Assembly: GCF_000285275.1 (NCBI RefSeq)
Contig: NZ_CADO01000006.1
Location: 1-64,000, forward strand
Length of the DNA: 64,000 bases
Direction: 5' to 3'
Source of the DNA: Acetobacter pasteurianus subsp. pasteurianus LMG 1262 = NBRC 106471
GTDB lineage: Bacteria > Pseudomonadota > Alphaproteobacteria > Acetobacterales > Acetobacteraceae
The notes below the pieces were generated by a model. That model saw only the letters and a program-made list of their open reading frames with translations, had not been told where the DNA came from and did no database searches. A program made the position numbers and the translations under genes. Positions 45,639 through 54,646 of the stretch are shown here, in pieces (within the stretch, counting starts at the first letter, position 1; the number at the start of each line of letters is the position of its first letter).

Positions 45639-45722
45639 TTCTCAGCTGCACGTCACCATCTCACACGCGCAAATTTGGCCTTCACCTCTCAGATCAGTTA
45701 CGCTAAGAAATACAGAGAACGG

Positions 45723-46286
45723 ATGATGAACATGCCCTACCCTACGTCTTCTTCCACAGCAACACCGACCCATACCTTTCCCGCGCATATTGAGCACCAG
45801 CTGGATAAGGCGACTGCACTATGCACCCAACAAGGCGCACGAATGACGGCCCAACGCCGTGACGTGCTTGGGCTTATTCTTATGCATGCACGTCCGGTTG
45901 GAGCATATGATCTGCTGGAAGAACTTAAAACAGCAGAACGGCGCCCTGCTCCCCCTACAGTATATCGGGCACTGGATTTTCTGCTTGAACATGGCCTGAT
46001 CCACCGTATTGAACGTCTGTCCGCTTTTATTCCCTGCACCAATCTGCGCCACTGCTCCCATACGCATGAACATTCAGAAGCATGCCTACATACTGCACAG
46101 TTTCTGATCTGCCGTGACTGCAAAACCGTAACGGAAATAGCCGATACAACCGTTCTGGAAACCCTGAAACACATTTGCAAAAATGAGAATTTTGTAATTC
46201 AGAGCACTTCGGTTGAGGTAGAAGGGCTATGTGCAGATTGTGCATCCAAACACCCCACAAAAGAGCTTCCGCACCAAGGTGTATGA
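45723..46286 (+). CDS. zur: Zur, zinc-responsive Fur-family repressor
   Basis: A 187-residue Fur-family regulator. The winged helix includes MTAQRRDVLGLILMHARPVG, PPTVYRALDFLLEHGLIHRI and the recognition region. The regulatory region has HTHEHSEACLHTAQF, and structural zinc cysteines in ICRDCK and LCADCA. Its place opposite znuABC supports Zur over Fur. ATGs at 45723, 45726 and 45732 are all possible starts; 45723 is given because GAGAACGG precedes it. The frame open to 45675 overlaps the promoter region. The stop overlaps the next gene (ATGA). Confidence 0.88.
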   Translation: MMNMPYPTSSSTATPTHTFPAHIEHQLDKATALCTQQGARMTAQRRDVLGLILMHARPVGAYDLLEELKTAERRPAPPTVYRALDFLLEHGLIHRIERLSAFIPCTNLRHCSHTHEHSEACLHTAQFLICRDCKTVTEIADTTVLETLKHICKNENFVIQSTSVEVEGLCADCASKHPTKELPHQGV

Positions 46287-46828
46287 TGGGTAATCGTCAT
46301 CTTTCTTCTTTACAAAATGCGCTTCCCGGATTGTCACTTCCCCTAGCGCAAAAAAGACGATGCACACCCCATTTAAAACAACATCATGCCTCACAGAAGC
46401 GCCCAACCTGTGCAGAAGACATACAAACGGACTTATTCTCGCTTCCGCTTCTTCCTCCGTTACGGACACACTTTTTGCCAGAGGAAATCCGTTTGACACG
46501 CATACCTTCCTTGGCGGCCACACATACTGGGAAGGAAGGCAATTTTTTGTATCATATTACCGATGCCCCCGTGGCTTCTGCGTTGTTACAAAAAGGGCTT
46601 CCCCTCAATAAACATCATCCCCTTATGCTGACAGAGCAGAATGGCATTAGTGCCTGGCTAGCAAAAATATCAGAATACATTCAGGGCAATGCTTCCGAAA
46701 AAGCCGTTATCCTACGGTTACGCCGTGCAATGGTAGAAGATGCACTTGAGCCTGACCCCGATCATACGGCAGAATTTGCAAGTAACTGCTATCTGTTAAG
46801 CGGCAACTTTAATTGCACGATGACCTAA
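46283..46828 (+). CDS. Unrecognised protein coupled to zur
   Basis: A 181-residue protein whose ATG overlaps the zur stop (ATGA), so the two are co-translated. The first 60 residues are basic, Leu- and Pro-rich and low in complexity. The last 95 look like a real domain: FLYHITDAPVASALLQKGLP, PLMLTEQNGISAWLAKI and AVILRLRRAMVEDALEPDPD. The spacing of these pieces faintly recalls KptA/ADP-ribosyltransferase-like folds, but that is only a guess from pattern. There is no signal peptide or Cys-rich site. Function unknown. Confidence 0.6.
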   Translation: MMGNRHLSSLQNALPGLSLPLAQKRRCTPHLKQHHASQKRPTCAEDIQTDLFSLPLLPPLRTHFLPEEIRLTRIPSLAATHTGKEGNFLYHITDAPVASALLQKGLPLNKHHPLMLTEQNGISAWLAKISEYIQGNASEKAVILRLRRAMVEDALEPDPDHTAEFASNCYLLSGNFNCTMT

Positions 46829-46976
46829 AAAGACAGCTCTATTTTCGCACACTATCTGCATGGGCAACCTGAATCTCTTTACATACAAATCAAGAATACT
46901 CTGCTAACAGAATTTATCTGTCAGAAAATTCAAGAAATCCCGAAAAACACAATAGCAACTAAGATATTTAATTAAA

Positions 46977-47014
46977 AAAGCCCATCCCGTGTTACCGGAA
47001 TGGGCTCGTTTTAA
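46977..47014. terminator. Intrinsic terminator between the zur operon and the histone-like gene
   Basis: agcccatcccg pairs with cggaatgggct (one mismatch) across a short loop, with an A run before and cgtttt after. It lies between two convergent genes and could serve both. Confidence 0.7.
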
Positions 47015-47066
47015 AACAGCATTATTTTACTGATAAATATCTAAACCAGATAAAATACCGTTATAT

Positions 47067-47765
47067 TTAGGATGCGCGGGTGCGGCGGGTTGTTTTAGCC
47101 TTTGTTTTCCGTGCTGCTGGTGCCTTTGCAGCAGTTTTTTCAGCTTCTGCAGCGGCTGCCAAACGTTCATACCGCTTACGGCGGCGCTCTTCCTGCACAA
47201 TACGCAGCTTTTCCACAGCTGAAAGTTTCTTTTTAGCCGCTGGTTCTACGGCACGCACAGTCCGCTTACGGGTTGCCGGTGCTGCTGGCTTTGCAACCTT
47301 GCTGGCAGTGGTTGCCTTTGTTGCACGTGTGGCACGTACCGGTTTTGCTGCTTCAACTTTGGCTGGTTTTGCAGTTTTACGTGCTGTTGCAACAACCGGG
47401 GCTTTGGCTGCACGTGTTGCTTTGGTTGCGCGCACTGGCTTTTCTACAACATCTTCTGCTTTAGCTTTAGCACGCCGCGTTACCTTGGGAGCAGCTTTGG
47501 TCTCGGCCTTGGCGGCTACTGTTTTTTTACGTGCTGTTGTTTTAGGTGCTACGGTTTTTTCTTCAGCCGGTTTACGAGGAGCTGCCTTACGCACATAAGC
47601 CCGACGCGGCTTAGGGGTCTCTGGCTCTGCTTCAAAATCAAAAAGCTCTTCTACTTCGACAACTTTTGCGCGAGATGCACGCTTTTTGGGGGCTACAGCA
47701 GCAACCTTGCGCTTAGAAACCGTTTTACCCGCAGCAGGTTTTCGGCGGGTTCTTGTCTCACTCAT
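47067..47765 (-). CDS. Histone H1-like Ala/Lys/Arg-rich protein
   Basis: A 232-residue protein made mostly of Ala, Lys, Arg, Pro and Thr with repeated units such as VRATKATRAAKAP, VRATRATKATTASK and KPAAPATRK. It ends in a more helical basic stretch (EKLRIVQEERRRKRYERLA) and a KTTRRTRAS tail. This is the composition of bacterial histone-H1-like/AlgP-type DNA- or RNA-binding proteins. A short acidic patch (VEVEELFDFEAEPE) stands out near residue 40. AAGGAG lies before the ATG. It is monocistronic. Confidence 0.72.
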   Translation of the reverse strand: MSETRTRRKPAAGKTVSKRKVAAVAPKKRASRAKVVEVEELFDFEAEPETPKPRRAYVRKAAPRKPAEEKTVAPKTTARKKTVAAKAETKAAPKVTRRAKAKAEDVVEKPVRATKATRAAKAPVVATARKTAKPAKVEAAKPVRATRATKATTASKVAKPAAPATRKRTVRAVEPAAKKKLSAVEKLRIVQEERRRKRYERLAAAAEAEKTAAKAPAARKTKAKTTRRTRAS

Positions 47766-48083
47766 TTTAACTCCTTCTCAACCCCCTTTAAAAATAAGGA
47801 GATATAGAAACAAAATTTTTAAACTTCAAAACTTCTTCAACTGAAGCATATACCTACAAGAACAGGTATAGCCTTAGATTTTCATTCTACATAACAAATG
47901 CTATAGAAAATGCAAAAAAATACTTCCGCATTTAAAGATATATTTCATTCTTCTGATCTATTTACCTTAAAAATGTTCTAAATACGTTCTCAAAAATTTC
48001 ATGTGCTTGTGGCATATTGCTCAAAACAGGCAATCATCCTTATATCCTCAATGCAGACCTCTCCTTCTCACGGAACATGCTTC
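47766..48083. other. AT-rich intergenic region between the histone-like gene and mtnA
   Basis: About 318 bases of strongly AT-rich DNA between divergent genes. The minus-strand ribosome site (ataaggagat complement) is at its left end. No operator, riboswitch or terminator was recognised. Confidence 0.35.
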
Positions 48084-49181
48084 ATGAAAATCAATGGTAC
48101 CTCTTTCCGCAGTGTATGGATTGATGAAAAAGACCAATGGTCTATTCATATTTTCGATCAGACACGCCTTCCTTTTTCATTGGACATCCTGCGGCTTACA
48201 ACTGTTCAAGATGTCGCTCATGCCATTACCAGCATGCAGGTACGCGGCGCTCCGCTTATTGGGGCTGTTGCTGCCTATGGTCTGGCACTAGCATTACGCA
48301 CAGACAACAGTGATACCAGCCTTGAACAAAACGCAGCAATGCTTGCTGCAACCCGCCCCACCGCTATAAATTTGCGTTGGGCGCTTGAAAGAATGCTAAA
48401 TACCCTCCGGCCCATTCCGCCAGAAAATCGGGTATCCGCTGCTTATGCAGAAGCCCTGCATATCTGCGATGAAGACGCCGCCCAAAATGAAGCTATTGGC
48501 AAGCATGGCCTTAAACTTTTGCAGGACCTCGCTGCCAAAAAAGAACAAGGCCAGCGCCTGAATATTCTAACCCACTGCAACGCCGGATGGATTGCCACGG
48601 TAGATTGGGGCACAGCATTGGCCCCTATCTACATGGCGCATGATCTGGGCCTGAACGTACATGTATGGGTGGATGAAACACGCCCACGCAACCAAGGAGC
48701 CGCCCTTACTGCATGGGAGCTGGGCAGTCACGGCGTTCCTCATACTGTTATTACAGACAATGCAGGTGGCCATATGATGCAGCATGGCCAAGTTGATATT
48801 GTTATTGTTGGCACAGATCGCGTCACACGCAACGGAGACGTGGCAAACAAAATTGGCACTTATCTGAAAGCTTTAGCTGCACAGGACAATAAAATACCAT
48901 TCTGGGTTGCATTGCCTTCTACAACCATAGATTGGCGCATTGCAGATGGTATCCGTGATATTCCTATTGAAGAACGCGCAGCATCCGAAGTCACACATGT
49001 TCAGGGGCGTATGTCAGACGGAAAAATAGGCTCCGTGCAAATTACTCCGGATCATAGCCCAGCAGCTAACCCAGCTTTTGATGTGACACCGTCCAGACTC
49101 GTAACGGGGTTGATTACAGAAAAAGGCTGCTGCCCAGCCACAGAAAGCGGCCTCCTCAGCCTTTTTCCCAACCATACATAA
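48084..49181 (+). CDS. mtnA: MtnA, methylthioribose-1-phosphate isomerase
   Basis: A 365-residue enzyme of the methionine salvage pathway that turns 5-methylthioribose-1-phosphate into the ribulose form. It belongs to the eIF2B-alpha-like family. The catalytic Cys is in ILTHCNAGWIAT, and the Asp in VGTDRVTRNGDVANKIGTY. ATG 48084 gives the usual family length; in-frame starts at 48051 and GTG 48003 are upstream. No other salvage gene is adjacent. Confidence 0.92.
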   Translation: MKINGTSFRSVWIDEKDQWSIHIFDQTRLPFSLDILRLTTVQDVAHAITSMQVRGAPLIGAVAAYGLALALRTDNSDTSLEQNAAMLAATRPTAINLRWALERMLNTLRPIPPENRVSAAYAEALHICDEDAAQNEAIGKHGLKLLQDLAAKKEQGQRLNILTHCNAGWIATVDWGTALAPIYMAHDLGLNVHVWVDETRPRNQGAALTAWELGSHGVPHTVITDNAGGHMMQHGQVDIVIVGTDRVTRNGDVANKIGTYLKALAAQDNKIPFWVALPSTTIDWRIADGIRDIPIEERAASEVTHVQGRMSDGKIGSVQITPDHSPAANPAFDVTPSRLVTGLITEKGCCPATESGLLSLFPNHT

Positions 49182-49323
49182 AGGCCTTTCTGCATACCGC
49201 CATGCTGCATGGCGGTATGCAGCCTTCATGTCTTGACGCTAAGAGTAACTATTGAATAAGCGAAACCATGTACACGCCTTGCAAAAGGCCCCATGCTTCA
49301 TGGATTTTCCAGAAAGGGCTACC

Positions 49324-49815
49324 ATGTCAGAAACCATTGAAACACCAACAACGCAGTTTCTGACTGCCCATGGTATTGCCTTTACCCTGCAGGATTATGA
49401 CTATGTGTCTGATCCCGGCAAAATTGGCTTACATGCTGCTGCTGGTATTGGTATCGACCAAAATAAGGTTTTCAAAACCCTGATGGTTGAAATTGATAAA
49501 AAGCAGATTGTTTGTGTAGCCATTCCTGTTCATAAAAAAATGGACCTGAAAAAAGTTGCAGCCCTGTTTGGTGGACGCAATGCACGTATGCTGGGAGCAG
49601 AAAAAGCTGAAGCCCTGACCGGTTTTAAGGTGGGAGGTATCAGCCCCTTTGGCGCTCGCACGCAAGTGCCGGTGGTGTTAGACGAAAGCGTTCTCAAACT
49701 GGATACACTTTATATTAACGGCGGCGGCAGAGGCTTGGTGGTGGCCCTTAAACCGGCAGATGCCATCCAGTGCGTGAATGCCCGCACGGCAGATGTGACC
49801 GTTCCTGACGCCTGA
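49324..49815 (+). CDS. ybaK: YbaK, Cys-tRNA(Pro)/(Cys) deacylase
   Basis: A 163-residue editing enzyme that hydrolyses mischarged Cys-tRNA(Pro). The YbaK/ProX domain motifs are NKVFKTLMVEIDKKQIV, KKMDLKKVAALFGGRNARM and GGISPFGARTQVPVVLDE. ATG 49324 is chosen, as the open frame upstream to 49252 lacks family similarity. It probably forms its own transcript after mtnA. Confidence 0.9.
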   Translation: MSETIETPTTQFLTAHGIAFTLQDYDYVSDPGKIGLHAAAGIGIDQNKVFKTLMVEIDKKQIVCVAIPVHKKMDLKKVAALFGGRNARMLGAEKAEALTGFKVGGISPFGARTQVPVVLDESVLKLDTLYINGGGRGLVVALKPADAIQCVNARTADVTVPDA

Positions 49816-49960
49816 TAATACAGACACAAAAAAGAAACAGACGCAGCACAAAAACACAAACCCTCTTCCACCCAGAACAACAGGCGCTTATTGCTATAGC
49901 ATTCAGACTTCCGACCAATGGTTGTCTCGCGCTCCGGATCTGCCGGAGAGTTGTTCTGGT

Positions 49961-50884
49961 ATGGAGACGAGATTGTCACGCAAGCTTACCGTTGCCCTGC
50001 TGGCCCCTTTGTGTCTGGCAGCGTGCGCCACACAGCAACCACAGCCAGGTGCGCGCCCCACCCCTAGTGCTTCCAGCACGAATACGTGGAACACAGCCAG
50101 TGGTGGCTACGGCTATGGTGGCCATGTGCCAGATTTTGCCACCCGCAATTTTGAGCCTTTTAACCGGCAGGATGTTGTGGGCATTGCCATGCGTGAATGG
50201 CGCCTGTTTGGAAGCCCGGTGAATGATGATGACCCGGAGCAGCGCCCCGAACCAGAAGTTGCCTCTGTTAAGCCAGAACGCGCCCCCGGCCTGTGGGAAC
50301 GTGTAGGAGAATACTGGTGGATTGGTATGGACCCGGACATGACCGAAACATCATGGACCGGCAAACACGATGCCAACGGGCGGCTAACCGACTTTGTGCA
50401 TGATGGATCTTATGCGTGGTCTGCTGCCTTTATTTCCTACGTTATGCGCGTAGCTGGGGCTAACAGCCGCTTCCCCTATTCTCCCAATCATTCCACTTAC
50501 ATCAACGCTGCCGCTTCTGGGCAGTCTCCCATTCTGCGGGCGCAGGATCCGGCAAACTACACCCCCAAACCGGGTGACCTGATCTGTGTTGCACGTGGCC
50601 GTAGCAAAGACACGATCCGATTCTCCAGCCTACCCACCTCTTATGGGTTTCCTGCGCATTGTGGCTTTGTTGTTGCTGTTGGCCAGAATGGACAGCCTTT
50701 TGGCCGACAAATCAGCATTATCGGCGGCAATATTGATGATGCCGTTGCTCTGACACACGTGCCAACAGACACGCAGGGGCGCCTCGCCTCGCCCGATGGC
50801 CAAAGCTATGATTCACGCTATCCGTGGGCGGCAATTCTGGAAGTACTGTACGATGCAGAACAAGAACCCACAGCAGGCCAGTAA
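49961..50884 (+). CDS. DUF2272 family lipoprotein
   Basis: A 307-residue exported protein. The lipobox is LCLAAC (about 19-24). After a low-complexity linker comes the DUF2272 domain with WSAAFISYVMRVAGANSRF, HSTYINAAA, GDLICVARG and YGFPAHCGFVVAV. Residues Ser/His/Asp in these pieces recall CHAP/NlpC-like amidase folds, so a cell-wall role is possible but unproven. ATG 49961 is preferred over the non-ATG start at 49922. It lies upstream of cysK, 113 bases away. Confidence 0.8.
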   Translation: METRLSRKLTVALLAPLCLAACATQQPQPGARPTPSASSTNTWNTASGGYGYGGHVPDFATRNFEPFNRQDVVGIAMREWRLFGSPVNDDDPEQRPEPEVASVKPERAPGLWERVGEYWWIGMDPDMTETSWTGKHDANGRLTDFVHDGSYAWSAAFISYVMRVAGANSRFPYSPNHSTYINAAASGQSPILRAQDPANYTPKPGDLICVARGRSKDTIRFSSLPTSYGFPAHCGFVVAVGQNGQPFGRQISIIGGNIDDAVALTHVPTDTQGRLASPDGQSYDSRYPWAAILEVLYDAEQEPTAGQ

Positions 50885-50997
50885 AGAAGCCGCATAAGCT
50901 GCCATGTTTTATCTGTTTGCCCTTGGGGCAGAATTTTCGGATGGAGCATGGTAGTCTGACCAACGCATTATAACGTGACAGCATAAGGTGTAACCAA

Positions 50998-52038
50998 ATG
51001 ACTGAAAACGCCGTTTCCACCCCTCATCCCGGCTGGACCACGCTTTCTGCCGACATGCCGGGCGCGGTGGGCGGAACCCCTCTGGTACGCCTGCGCAAAG
51101 CGTCTGAAGCCACAGGGTGCGATATTTACGGCAAGGCCGAGTTTATGAATCCGGGCGGTTCCGTCAAGGATCGTGCGGCACTGGCTATTATTGAAGATGC
51201 AGAACGCCGTGGCGTGCTTAAGCCCGGCGGCACCATTGTTGAAGGCACGGCCGGCAACACCGGCATTGGGCTTACACTGGTTGCCAATGCGCGTGGGTAT
51301 AAATGCGTTATTGTCATGCCCGAAACCCAGAGCCAGGAAAAAATCGGCTTCCTGCGCATGATTGGGGCAGACCTTCGCCTTGTGCCAGCCAAGCCTTACC
51401 GTGATCCGGGCAATTACGTGCACGTTTCACGCCGTCTTTCCGAAGAAAACGGATGGGTATGGGCCAACCAGTTTGACAATGTTGCCAACCGTGAAGGCCA
51501 CCGTGCCACCACCGCACCAGAAATCTGGCAGCAAATGGGCGGTAAGGTAGATGCCTTTACCTGCGCCTGCGGCACAGGCGGCACGTTAGCGGGCGTAGCC
51601 TTGGGGCTGCATGATGCAGCCAAGCGCGATGGCGTAACAGCCCCACGTATTGTGCTGGCAGACCCAGAAGGCTCTGGACTATATGGCTGGGTAAAAAACA
51701 ATGATCTGTCTGTTTCTGGATCTTCCATTACAGAAGGCATTGGCCAGTCCCGCGTAACAGGCAACCTGGAAGGCGCACCTATTGATGACGCTGAGCGGAT
51801 TCCAGACCCAGAAGCGCTAGAAATTATTTATAGCCTGCTAGGTGAAGAAGGCCTTTCCGTCGGTGGATCTTCTGGCATCAACGTGGCTTCTGCAATCCGT
51901 ACTGCGCGCAAACTCGGCCCGGGGCATCGGATTGTTACCATTCTTTGCGATGGCGGTGCCCGTTATGAATCCAAACTGTTCAACCCTGAATTCCTGCGGG
52001 CAAAAAATCTGCCAATCGCACCTTGGCTGAACAAGTAA
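50998..52038 (+). CDS. cysK: Cysteine synthase A-type PLP enzyme
   Basis: A 346-residue PLP-dependent beta-family enzyme forming cysteine from O-acetylserine and sulfide. The PLP Lys is in NPGGSVKDRAALAII. EGTAGNTGIGLTLVA, CACGTGGTLAGVALG and GGSSGINVASAI are cofactor-site motifs. It is a little longer than typical CysK (about 310-320), as seen in several alphaproteobacteria, and a cystathionine beta-synthase-like role cannot be excluded. AAGGTG precedes the start. A strong terminator follows, facing guaA. Confidence 0.87.
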   Translation: MTENAVSTPHPGWTTLSADMPGAVGGTPLVRLRKASEATGCDIYGKAEFMNPGGSVKDRAALAIIEDAERRGVLKPGGTIVEGTAGNTGIGLTLVANARGYKCVIVMPETQSQEKIGFLRMIGADLRLVPAKPYRDPGNYVHVSRRLSEENGWVWANQFDNVANREGHRATTAPEIWQQMGGKVDAFTCACGTGGTLAGVALGLHDAAKRDGVTAPRIVLADPEGSGLYGWVKNNDLSVSGSSITEGIGQSRVTGNLEGAPIDDAERIPDPEALEIIYSLLGEEGLSVGGSSGINVASAIRTARKLGPGHRIVTILCDGGARYESKLFNPEFLRAKNLPIAPWLNK

Positions 52039-52055
52039 GACCTTTGGCAAGAAGC

Positions 52056-52098
52056 CAATAAAAAAGGCCGGGGGCTTTACAGCCACCCGGCCTTTTTT
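52056..52098. terminator. Strong bidirectional terminator between cysK and guaA
   Basis: aaaaaggccgggggct pairs with agccacccggcctttttt around a short loop, with an A run on one side and a T run on the other. It ends both convergent genes. Confidence 0.9.
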
Positions 52099-52110
52099 AT
52101 GACGGGAAAC

Positions 52111-53712
52111 TTATTCCCACTCAATCGTGCCCGGTGGCTTGGACGTGATGTCATACGTTACGCGGTTAATCCCACGCACTTCGTTCACGATACGCCCAGC
52201 AACACGGGTCAGGAAGCCCATGTCAAACGGGTAAACATCGGCTGTCATGCCATCTGTGCTGGTGACAGCACGCAGGGCGCAGGCCTGATCATACGTGCGG
52301 CCATCACCCATCACACCAACGGTGCGCACTGGCAGCAACACGGCAAAGGCCTGCCAGATGGCATCATACAGCCCGGCAGCCCGAATTTCTTCCAGGAACA
52401 CGGAATCCACCTTACGAAGCAGATCCAGTTTTTCCCGCGTGATGTTGCCCGGGATACGAATAGCCAGCCCCGGACCCGGGAACGGATGACGCCCAACAAT
52501 AATTTCGGGAATCCCCAGCTCACGCCCCAGATCGCGGACTTCATCCTTAAAGAGCTCGCGCAGCGGTTCGACCAGCTTCATGTTCATCCGGTCCGGCAAG
52601 CCACCCACATTGTGGTGAGACTTGATAGTAACGGAAGGGCCGCCCGTAAAGCTGACACTCTCGATCACATCTGGATAAAGCGTGCCCTGCGCAAGGAACT
52701 GCGCCCCACCCAGTTTTGTGGCTTCTTCTTCAAACACTTCCACAAACAAACGGCCAATAGTTTTCCGCTTGATTTCCGGATCTGTGACCCCTTCCAATTC
52801 TTTCAGGAAGATGTCTGAAGCATCGCGATGCACGAGCTGGATGTTAAACTGGCCGCGGAATGTTTTGATCACATCATCGGCTTCACCAGCACGCAGCATA
52901 CCGTGATCAACAAAAATACAGGTAAGCTGATCGCCAATGGCTTCATGAATCAGAACCGCAGCCACGGAAGAATCTACACCACCGGACAGGCCGCAGATAA
53001 CCTTGCCATCACCCACCTGTTCACGAATCCGGGCAATTTCCATTTCACGGAAACCAGCCATCGTCCATGTGCCGGAGCAGCCTGCAACATTATGGGTAAA
53101 GTTCTTAAGCAGTGCGGCCCCATGCGGCGTGTGCACCACTTCCGGGTGGAACTGCACACCATACAGGCGGCGGCCTTCATCTGCGATAACAGCAAACGGT
53201 GCACCTTCACTCACGGCAACGGTACGGAAACCGGGGGGAAGCTCCACTACGCGGTCACCGTGGCTCATCCATACCTGTTCACGGCCACCACGTGCCCATG
53301 CACCACGGAACAGCGCGCAATCTTCTACAATATCAACAAAAGCGCGGCCAAATTCACGGTGATCCCCGCTTTCAACCTGCCCGCCCAACTGCTTGCACAT
53401 GGCCTGCTGACCATAGCAGATACCCAGCACAGGCACGGCCATTTCAAACACCACATCCGGCACGCGCGGGGCATCCGGGTTGTTTACGCTGGCAGGGCCA
53501 CCAGAAAGAATAATACCACGGGGTGAAAACTGACGAATTCGTTCAGAATCTGCCGTAAACGGCCAGATTTCACAATACACACCACTTTCGCGCACACGGC
53601 GGGCAATAAGCTGCGTAACCTGACTTCCGAAATCCAGAATCAGAATACGGTCATGGTGCAAGGATTCATCCAGCTTGGAAGGCGAAACAGGCGGGGTGGC
53701 ATCAACAGACAT
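52111..53712 (-). CDS. guaA: GuaA, GMP synthase (glutamine-hydrolysing)
   Basis: A 533-residue housekeeping enzyme converting XMP to GMP. The class I glutaminase domain has its nucleophile in [10 protein letters not shown] (about 98) and His/Glu in [12 protein letters not shown]. The ATP-pyrophosphatase domain has the P-loop [13 protein letters not shown], and the C-terminal dimerisation domain ends KPPGTIEWE as in all GuaA. It is complete and monocistronic. Confidence 0.97.
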   Translation of the reverse strand: MSVDATPPVSPSKLDESLHHDRILILDFGSQVTQLIARRVRESGVYCEIWPFTADSERIRQFSPRGIILSGGPASVNNPDAPRVPDVVFEMAVPVLGICYGQQAMCKQLGGQVESGDHREFGRAFVDIVEDCALFRGAWARGGREQVWMSHGDRVVELPPGFRTVAVSEGAPFAVIADEGRRLYGVQFHPEVVHTPHGAALLKNFTHNVAGCSGTWTMAGFREMEIARIREQVGDGKVICGLSGGVDSSVAAVLIHEAIGDQLTCIFVDHGMLRAGEADDVIKTFRGQFNIQLVHRDASDIFLKELEGVTDPEIKRKTIGRLFVEVFEEEATKLGGAQFLAQGTLYPDVIESVSFTGGPSVTIKSHHNVGGLPDRMNMKLVEPLRELFKDEVRDLGRELGIPEIIVGRHPFPGPGLAIRIPGNITREKLDLLRKVDSVFLEEIRAAGLYDAIWQAFAVLLPVRTVGVMGDGRTYDQACALRAVTSTDGMTADVYPFDMGFLTRVAGRIVNEVRGINRVTYDITSKPPGTIEWE

Positions 53713-53931
53713 GAACTGCAGGTCTTTCTGATTTCAGTGCCAGAACTGGCTTTTCCTAAGGATGTGCAGCCACATATAAGACTGCACGGGCTCTCTTACA
53801 GGCGGATATAAAGCCATGCTGTCATGGCGTCACCCTAAAAACCAGAAAGGTGCACACCTATTCCGCCTGATACCTGCCTTGCCTGTGCCATACACAAGGT
53901 ACAGATTGCCAACGAAATCAGGAGTTTTTGC

Positions 53932-54384
53932 ATGAAGCACACACGTTTTTCCTGTTGGCTGAAATATGGCGCACTGGCGTTAGGCGGCCTTGGCTTTTTT
54001 TGCACATCCGCCCACGCCGCCACGCAACCAGCATCTGCTGCAGATGACCCGTATGGCGAATGGATTGGCACCCTTGTGCAAGACAAAGGTGAAAATTGCC
54101 CCGTTAACGGCACATCACTCATGCAGATTGAACCCAAACGCATGATCTTTGTGCCTGAAATGGGCACGCTTATTCTGCGCGGCACGCCTGATAAGAGTAA
54201 GCAGCATTATCATGCTCAGCTCGTTTTAAAGGACGCCAAAAACCAGCCGCTTCCCATGGTATTTGAAGCCCATCCGGCAGGTGACACGTTTGAAGGTGTA
54301 TACGGAACCCCCGAATGTCGGGCGCATGTTACGCTCCATCGCCCAGAAAACCGCAGTTGGAAAAACTTCCTGGGCAATGACTGA
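53932..54384 (+). CDS. Small secreted protein of unknown function
   Basis: A 150-residue protein with a signal peptide (cleavage near TSAHAATQ). The mature part starts with DDPYGEWIGTLVQDKGENC and contains a second Cys in GTPECRAHVTL, so one disulfide is possible. PYGEWIG and the beta-rich pattern recall small lipocalin/DUF2147-like barrels, but no family is certain. It lies between guaA and tRNA-Arg, with AGGAG upstream. Confidence 0.7.
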   Translation: MKHTRFSCWLKYGALALGGLGFFCTSAHAATQPASAADDPYGEWIGTLVQDKGENCPVNGTSLMQIEPKRMIFVPEMGTLILRGTPDKSKQHYHAQLVLKDAKNQPLPMVFEAHPAGDTFEGVYGTPECRAHVTLHRPENRSWKNFLGND

Positions 54385-54457
54385 CAAAAAAATTTCACTT
54401 TTTTGCATTTTAGGGGTTGCCGACCCCACCGTGCTCGGCTAAACACCTGCTCACGGC

Positions 54458-54534
54458 GCACCCGTAGCTCAACTGGATAGAGCACCAGACTACGAATCTG
54501 GGGGTTAGGAGTTCGAGTCTCTTCGGGTGCACCA
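54458..54534 (+). tRNA. tRNA-Arg (anticodon ACG)
   Basis: The acceptor stem gcacccg (54458-54464) pairs with cgggtgc (54524-54530). The anticodon stem ccaga/tctgg encloses the loop ctacgaa with ACG at 54492-54494. The T arm is present and CCA is encoded at 54532-54534. The A at the first anticodon position is normally modified to inosine by TadA in bacteria. Confidence 0.95.
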
Positions 54535-54646
54535 CATTTTCCCAAGAAAATTTAAAATACTTTATATGCATGATTTTGCATATAAATTTGTGTTTTTTGT
54601 ATTCTGAATGGGCGCAGTCAATCTGCGCCCGTTCCTATGCCTTTGC

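Noticed and set aside
45675-45722. Longer Zur start at 45675
   Set aside because: The extension lies close to the operator and has no ribosome site; Fur-family proteins normally start nearer the ATGs at 45723-45732.
47067-47765. Repeats in this stretch considered as CRISPR or tandem DNA repeats
   Set aside because: The repeats are imperfect Ala/Lys codon runs inside a coding frame, with no regular spacers.
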